Assembly: GCA_012511525.1 (NCBI GenBank)
Contig: JAAZFW010000033.1
Coordinates: 1-14,073 of the forward strand
From: Clostridiaceae bacterium
GTDB lineage: Bacteria; Bacillota; Clostridia; Saccharofermentanales; UBA5734
Direction of reading: 5' to 3'
DNA: 14,073 nucleotides
Positions 14,061 through 14,073 of this stretch are shown piece after piece; the stretch's first letter is position 1, and each line of letters starts with the position of its first letter. The notes under the pieces are model-generated. The model was not told the origin of the DNA. It made no database searches and worked only from the letters and a program-made list of their open reading frames with translations. A program made the position numbers and the translations under genes.

Positions 14061-14073
14061 CTTCCATTAAAAA

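Noticed and set aside
1..14073. Search for a defence, mobile or otherwise undescribed multi-gene system, CRISPR arrays, tRNAs and riboswitches
   Set aside because: All sizeable genes match known core families. No repeats of array type, terminal inverted repeats, tRNA cloverleafs or recognisable riboswitch leaders were seen by eye. A covariance-model search could still reveal small RNAs.

Overview
This window reads as ordinary chromosomal core DNA from a GC-rich member of the Bacillota, most likely of clostridial type. That view rests on four things: the yicC-remA-gmk-rpoZ gene order, a single-chain (homodimer-type) glycyl-tRNA synthetase next to pyruvate phosphate dikinase, an HPr/Crh-type protein carrying a Ser46 site, and consensus-like sigma-A promoters and Shine-Dalgarno sites. 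No genus can be named from this evidence. There are no RNA genes, CRISPR arrays, insertion sequences or phage genes, and no gap longer than 300 bases lacks a gene.

Region 1 (1-595) holds the end of rplM and all of rpsI, closed by a likely intrinsic terminator. Region 2 (621-3594) is a tight run: an amidohydrolase of the imidazolonepropionase-like class, tsaE, tsaB and a RimI-type acetyltransferase. The last three belong to the tRNA t6A / ribosomal-protein acetylation neighbourhood, but tsaD is not here. Region 3 (3613-6651) begins with a near-consensus promoter and carries an HPr-like protein lacking the PTS histidine (Gln15, as in Crh), then uvrC and a calcineurin-like metallophosphoesterase.

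Region 4 (6687-13197) starts at a second recognisable promoter and runs yicC, remA, gmk, rpoZ, glyS and ppdK on the + strand, ending at a very strong hairpin terminator. It combines RNA turnover, transcription, GMP phosphorylation, glycyl-tRNA charging and pyruvate/PEP interconversion in one probable transcript. Region 5 (13214-14047) is a convergent AraC-family regulator on the - strand that shares that terminator.

No previously undescribed multi-gene system is evident. The points most worth a second look are: the Crh-like HPr whose active-site loop is degenerate but whose Ser46 is kept; an eight-codon minicistron that links the HPr stop codon to the uvrC start codon through TAATG and TGATG overlaps; an omega subunit with a long acidic C-terminal tail; and a guanylate kinase with substitutions in a normally conserved motif.
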